NCBI GenBank assembly: GCA_026770615.1 | Contig: MU631788.1 | Location: forward strand, 75,119 to 85,585 | Length of the DNA stretch: 10,467 bases | Source: Pavlovales sp. CCMP2436 | Lineage: Eukaryota > Haptophyta > Pavlovophyceae > Pavlovales | Reading direction: 5' to 3' | In this document: positions 8,311 to 10,467 of the stretch, in pieces | Layout: every line of letters begins with the position of its first letter | Position numbering within the stretch: the stretch's first letter is position 1 | Notes under the pieces: generated by a model | What the model was told of the DNA's origin: nothing | The model's input: only the letters and a program-made list of their open reading frames with translations | Databases searched by the model: none | Position numbers and translations under genes: made by a program

Positions 8311-8458
8311 TGCAAGCTTTAAAGATGCGCACGGCCCTAATCAACACTCCCTCAAATTCTCAGAGCCAATAGAGCTGATGGCCAGGAGTTATGGCCATTA
8401 CCATTTTATTAGTTCATATATTATTATAATACTAACTAAGTACTAAGTAACTAATTAA
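8311..8458 (-). other. 3' flank of the zinc-finger repeat gene
   Basis: AT-rich sequence after the stop codon on the minus strand. It contains a 7-bp hairpin ATGGCCA/TGGCCAT at 8378-8398 with a 7-nt loop and runs of TAAC/TAAG/TAATTA near 8425-8460. Possibly 3' UTR; no gene seen. Confidence 0.35.
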
Positions 8459-9319
8459 TTATTTTCGAACTTTTCTAATGTGCGCACGTAGCTGCGGGTG
8501 CGGCGCGGCGTGCGCGCGCAGTGCGCCGCGTAGCTGCGCGGGGCGTGTGGCGCGAACGTCAGCGTGTACCGGGCAGCCAGAGTGTACCGGGCAGCCTCGG
8601 CTTTGTGTTGCGGTGCTTCTGCACCACTTTGCTCTGACCCCGCCCTGCCCGCCCAGCCCGCCCGCAGCCGGCGAGAGCGGCGTGCAGCCGTGCGCGGGCG
8701 TGGGGCGTACCCCGCCCTGCCCGCCTAGCCCGCCCGCAGCCAGCATGAGCGGCAAGTGGCCGTGTGTGACGGGCGTCGTGCTGAGCGCCCCGCTGGCCCC
8801 GCCCTGCCCGCCGAACCCGCCCGCAGCCGAGAGCGGCGTGCAGCCGTGCGCGGGCGCGGGGCGTACCCCGCCCTGCCCGCCCAGCCCGCCCGCAGCCGGC
8901 ATGCGCGACAAGTAGCCGTGTGTGGCGGGCGTCGTGCTGCGCACCCCGCTGACCCCGCCCTGCCCGCCGAACCCGCCCGCAGCCGAGAGCGGCGTGCAGC
9001 TGTGCGCGGGCGTGGTGCACGCCCCGGGTACGATGGCGCCCAGCCCGCCGATCGGCTGCGCGGCCGGGCGGGCACGCTTTGCGAGCAGTCCATCCTCGTC
9101 CATGTCCTCGTCGTCCATGTCCTCGTCGTCCATGTCCTCGTCGTCCATGTCGTCGGCATCCTCGATGGCGTCGACATCCTCGACGCGCGCTGCAAAGATC
9201 GTGCCCTGGGTCCGCGACTGCGCGGCCTTGACCTTATCGCACCGGCCAAGGTGGCGCAGGTAGCCCTTCGCCTGGACGGTCTTGCCACATATGCACGTCT
9301 TGTTACCGACGGCAGGCAT
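8459..9319 (-). CDS. Protein with N-terminal C2HC zinc-finger-like motif, acidic repeat and Gly-rich 52-residue tandem repeats
   Basis: 286 residues, start ATG at 9319-9317, stop TAA. Residues 9-27 show Cys-x-Cys-Gly-x(10)-His-x(3)-Cys, a plausible zinc-binding finger. An acidic stretch (about 47-76) contains repeated DDEDM units, followed by a basic KRARP (81-85) that could act in nuclear import. From residue 105 there are two full 52-residue repeats and a partial third, each with AHxCTPLSAAGG and a second GGLGGQGG motif. The C-terminus is Arg/Ala/His-rich. Start choice is supported by the finger lying directly after it. Family unknown: a DNA- or RNA-binding protein is a reasonable guess. 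Its location between inverted repeats suggests a passenger or remnant gene of a mobile element. The repeat part may be translated simply because the minisatellite is a multiple of three. Confidence 0.5.
   Translation of the reverse strand: MPAVGNKTCICGKTVQAKGYLRHLGRCDKVKAAQSRTQGTIFAARVEDVDAIEDADDMDDEDMDDEDMDDEDMDEDGLLAKRARPAAQPIGGLGAIVPGACTTPAHSCTPLSAAGGFGGQGGVSGVRSTTPATHGYLSRMPAAGGLGGQGGVRPAPAHGCTPLSAAGGFGGQGGASGALSTTPVTHGHLPLMLAAGGLGGQGGVRPTPAHGCTPLSPAAGGLGGQGGVRAKWCRSTATQSRGCPVHSGCPVHADVRATRPAQLRGALRAHAAPHPQLRAHIRKVRK
8624..9007 (-). repeat. 156-bp minisatellite (about 2.5 units) within the zinc-finger gene
   Basis: The sequence starting GAGAGCGGCGTGCAGC recurs at 8673, 8829 and 8985, exactly 156 bases apart. 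Within each unit a CCCCGCCCTGCCCGCC box appears twice, five times in all (near 8638, 8710, 8797, 8867 and 8953), so the 156-bp unit is itself a doubled shorter unit that diverged. As 156 is divisible by three, the reading frame is kept and gives a 52-residue protein repeat. Confidence 0.75.
9098..9150 (-). repeat. 15-nt tandem repeat encoding DDEDM units
   Basis: CATGTCCTCGTCGTC on the plus strand starts at 9101, 9116 and 9131, with degenerate flanking units. It encodes the acidic Asp-Asp-Glu-Asp-Met repeats in the zinc-finger-like protein. Confidence 0.75.
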
Positions 9320-9461
9320 CTGCCGCGCGGCGCCGCTACTTTTAGTTATAGTATGAATTAGTACTGTTAAGAGCTAAGTATTTAACTGCCAAAAAAGGCT
9401 ATAGTAGTATGAATGGGCCTCCGGTGGTCCTCCGGGGGCCCTCCGGGGGCCCTGCGGGGCT

Positions 9462-9795
9462 TTCTAAGAGCCGGAGTGTCGATAGCTGACGTCGAATAGA
9501 GCCCTCCTCGACGGTCGGAGCCCACCTCGTGAGCCTCCCAGGTGCCTCTAGGGTCGACAACATACTTCGTGTATCTAACATTTCCGATTTTCAGCGTTCG
9601 GAAGCGAAAAGAAAGTCATGGTTCCCGAAGTGGTGCCGCGGAGTCTGTTGCAGGTTCGTGAATGGGGCGGTGCCCCATTCACGAACCTGCAACAGACTCC
9701 GCGGCACCACCTCCGGTTTCTGACTTGCTTCGGAGGATTGTCATCGAACTTTTTTCGATTTTTCCCCCGGAATGGTCACTAATTCGGATTTTGAC
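9462..9795 (+). repeat. Right inverted-repeat arm
   Basis: Begins TTCTAAGAGCCGG and ends CACTAATTCGGATTTTGAC, both the reverse complement of the left arm ends. It is about 218 bases longer than the left arm; the extra length includes the hairpin at 9630-9710 and its weakly paired flanks. A GGGCC/CCGG-rich strip at 9415-9460 precedes it. Confidence 0.5.
9630..9710. repeat. Perfect 39-bp inverted repeat with a 3-nt loop
   Basis: The left arm 9630-9668 is the exact reverse complement of 9672-9710, separated by GGT. Weaker pairing continues outward with bulges (AAGTCA at 9613-9618 with TGACTT at 9721-9726, and GAAGC at 9601-9605 with GCTTC at 9727-9731). Transcribed from either strand it would fold into one long hairpin. 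A small open frame across it is only a by-product. Confidence 0.9.
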
Positions 9796-10285
9796 CTAAA
9801 AACAGAACAATGATGATTGAATTCTGCTAAACTAATTAATACGTAAAACTATTAGTCTATTTAAAATCAAACTATGTAATATTGATATGGTATATGCACG
9901 GTTAGAATATATATTGGCGACTTAGCATGCTTCAAGTTCAATGATGTTCAGGTGGTATTCACTGGCAGACTTGGTCGACGTCAGACCAGACTGAGAACAT
10001 CAGGCCTCAGGGCCTGGCAGCAGGGGTGGTAGGCTCAGTAGAGGTGGAGTTGGTGATGATACAATGAACAGTGACATCTGAAAACCTGGTGTACAAAGAG
10101 CCGTAAGCGTCGCGCCGTATTTCAGCTTTTCCTGTGCCTCACGCATGCACTCGAGTCTTGACATAGCACTGACTGTGAGCTCCCAACCAATTCGATTTCG
10201 AAGACAGCACTCCGAATATAGTGAACCGAAGAAAGAGCACTCAGATAGAGCACTCGAGCGATAGAGCAGCGATAGAGCCCAATGC
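9796..10285. other. Intergenic region with short stem-loops and GAGCACTC/GATAGAGC repeats
   Basis: No protein-coding frame is supported. The first 100 bases are AT-rich. Around 9942-10016 there are pairings TGATGTTC/GAACATCA and TGGTC/GACCA and the hairpin CAGGCC-TCAG-GGCCTG. At 10195-10300 the motifs AGCACTC and GATAGAGC recur several times just downstream of the stop of the minus-strand gene at 10286, so this is probably its 3' UTR. Confidence 0.4.
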
Positions 10286-10467
10286 TCATACGAGCACTCC
10301 AGCTGACATGGGGGCCGGGGCCTGGGCCTGCTGTGCCTTGGCCGGGAGGTCCGATGTCCGCCGGATGTTGTTCGTCTTGACGTGATCGAGGAGCTCGAGC
10401 TCCTTGTTCTTGAGCACGTTCGCCATCTCCTCCATGATCTTCTTCAACTGGAGGGGGGGGGAGGGGG
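10286..10467 (-). CDS. Last exon of an unidentified gene (coiled-coil-like C-terminus), partial
   Basis: On the minus strand a C-rich tract ending CCTCCAG (to 10448) looks like a 3' splice acceptor. From 10447 to the TGA at 10288-10286 it encodes 53 residues beginning LKKIMEEMANVLKNKELELL and ending in an Ala/Pro/Gln-rich tail. The first 25 residues have heptad-like hydrophobic spacing, fitting a short coiled coil. The frame is also open through the C-tract to the window edge, so the exact exon start is not certain. The rest of the gene is outside the window and I do not recognise the family. Confidence 0.6.
   Translation of the reverse strand, partial: PSPPLQLKKIMEEMANVLKNKELELLDHVKTNNIRRTSDLPAKAQQAQAPAPMSAGVLV

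Larger units (their letters stand above)
7892..9795. mobile_element. Candidate inverted-repeat-bounded element carrying a zinc-finger repeat gene
   Basis: The two ends share sequence in inverted orientation. A 15-nt block at 7896-7910 is the exact reverse complement of 9777-9791, and a 13-nt block at 7995-8007 is the exact reverse complement of 9462-9474. Weaker matches lie between them (ATTCCG, GGGGAAAA) and inside them, where each side has a GGGCC/CCGG-rich block. The left arm is about 116 bases and the right arm about 334 because the right arm contains an extra hairpin. No transposase is encoded, and no convincing target-site duplication was found outside the ends. The alternative is two independent copies of a dispersed repeat in opposite orientation. 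Confidence 0.4.

Noticed and set aside
8624..9012. CRISPR-like repeat array
   Set aside because: The 156-bp units are long, coding and contiguous, with no unique spacers; the genome is eukaryotic.
8478..9361. Plus-strand open frames across the minisatellite
   Set aside because: Pro/Ala or Arg-rich antisense readings of the repeat; the minus frame has the zinc-finger-like motif and acidic repeats with a sensible start.
9529..9723. 64-codon plus-strand open frame
   Set aside because: It is read through the perfect hairpin, so much of it is simply both arms of the inverted repeat; no protein features.

Overview
This window looks like nuclear DNA from a compact, high-GC eukaryotic genome, most likely a unicellular alga such as a haptophyte, pelagophyte or prasinophyte. 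Protein-coding stretches are extremely GC-rich, with almost every third codon base G or C, while the long intron and the intergenic gaps are AT-rich and full of microsatellites. The genes have spliceosomal introns, and two of them (a centrin-binding repeat protein and an Integrator subunit) belong to eukaryote-only families. The species cannot be fixed from sequence alone, and no bacterial, viral or organellar signature was found.

Layout. (1) 1-3274, minus strand: a gene for a long tryptophan-repeat protein of the Sfi1 (centrin-binding) type. One large exon (1340-3274) is joined across an 825-nt simple-sequence intron (515-1339) to a second exon (254-514). Its 3' end is unresolved near the window edge. 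(2) 3275-3936: a 0.66-kb gap between divergent genes, holding an imperfect tandem duplication of about 150 bp. (3) 3937-4862, plus strand: a two-exon gene for an unfamiliar predicted type I membrane protein of 268 residues. (4) 4863-5355: a gap without a gene. (5) 5356-7758, plus strand: an intronless 800-residue HEAT-repeat protein that I read as Integrator complex subunit 4 without its usual N-terminal HEAT repeats. (6) 7892-9795: a segment bounded by imperfect inverted repeats. It carries an array of GC-only palindromes, a minus-strand gene for a protein with one C2HC zinc-finger-like motif and Gly-rich 52-residue repeats, and a near-perfect 81-nt hairpin. It could be a non-autonomous mobile element or a repeat-born gene. 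(7) 9796-10285: AT-rich or mixed sequence without a gene. (8) 10286-10467, minus strand: the last exon of a gene whose remainder lies beyond the window.

The genes do not form a pathway. The Sfi1-like protein points to centriole or basal-body (flagellar) biology and INTS4 to processing and termination of RNA polymerase II transcripts. The secreted/membrane protein and the zinc-finger repeat protein are orphans. The most unusual parts are the inverted-repeat-bounded segment with its hairpin and palindromes, and the intron of the Sfi1-like gene, which is punctuated by repeated CAG|GTGC junctions.
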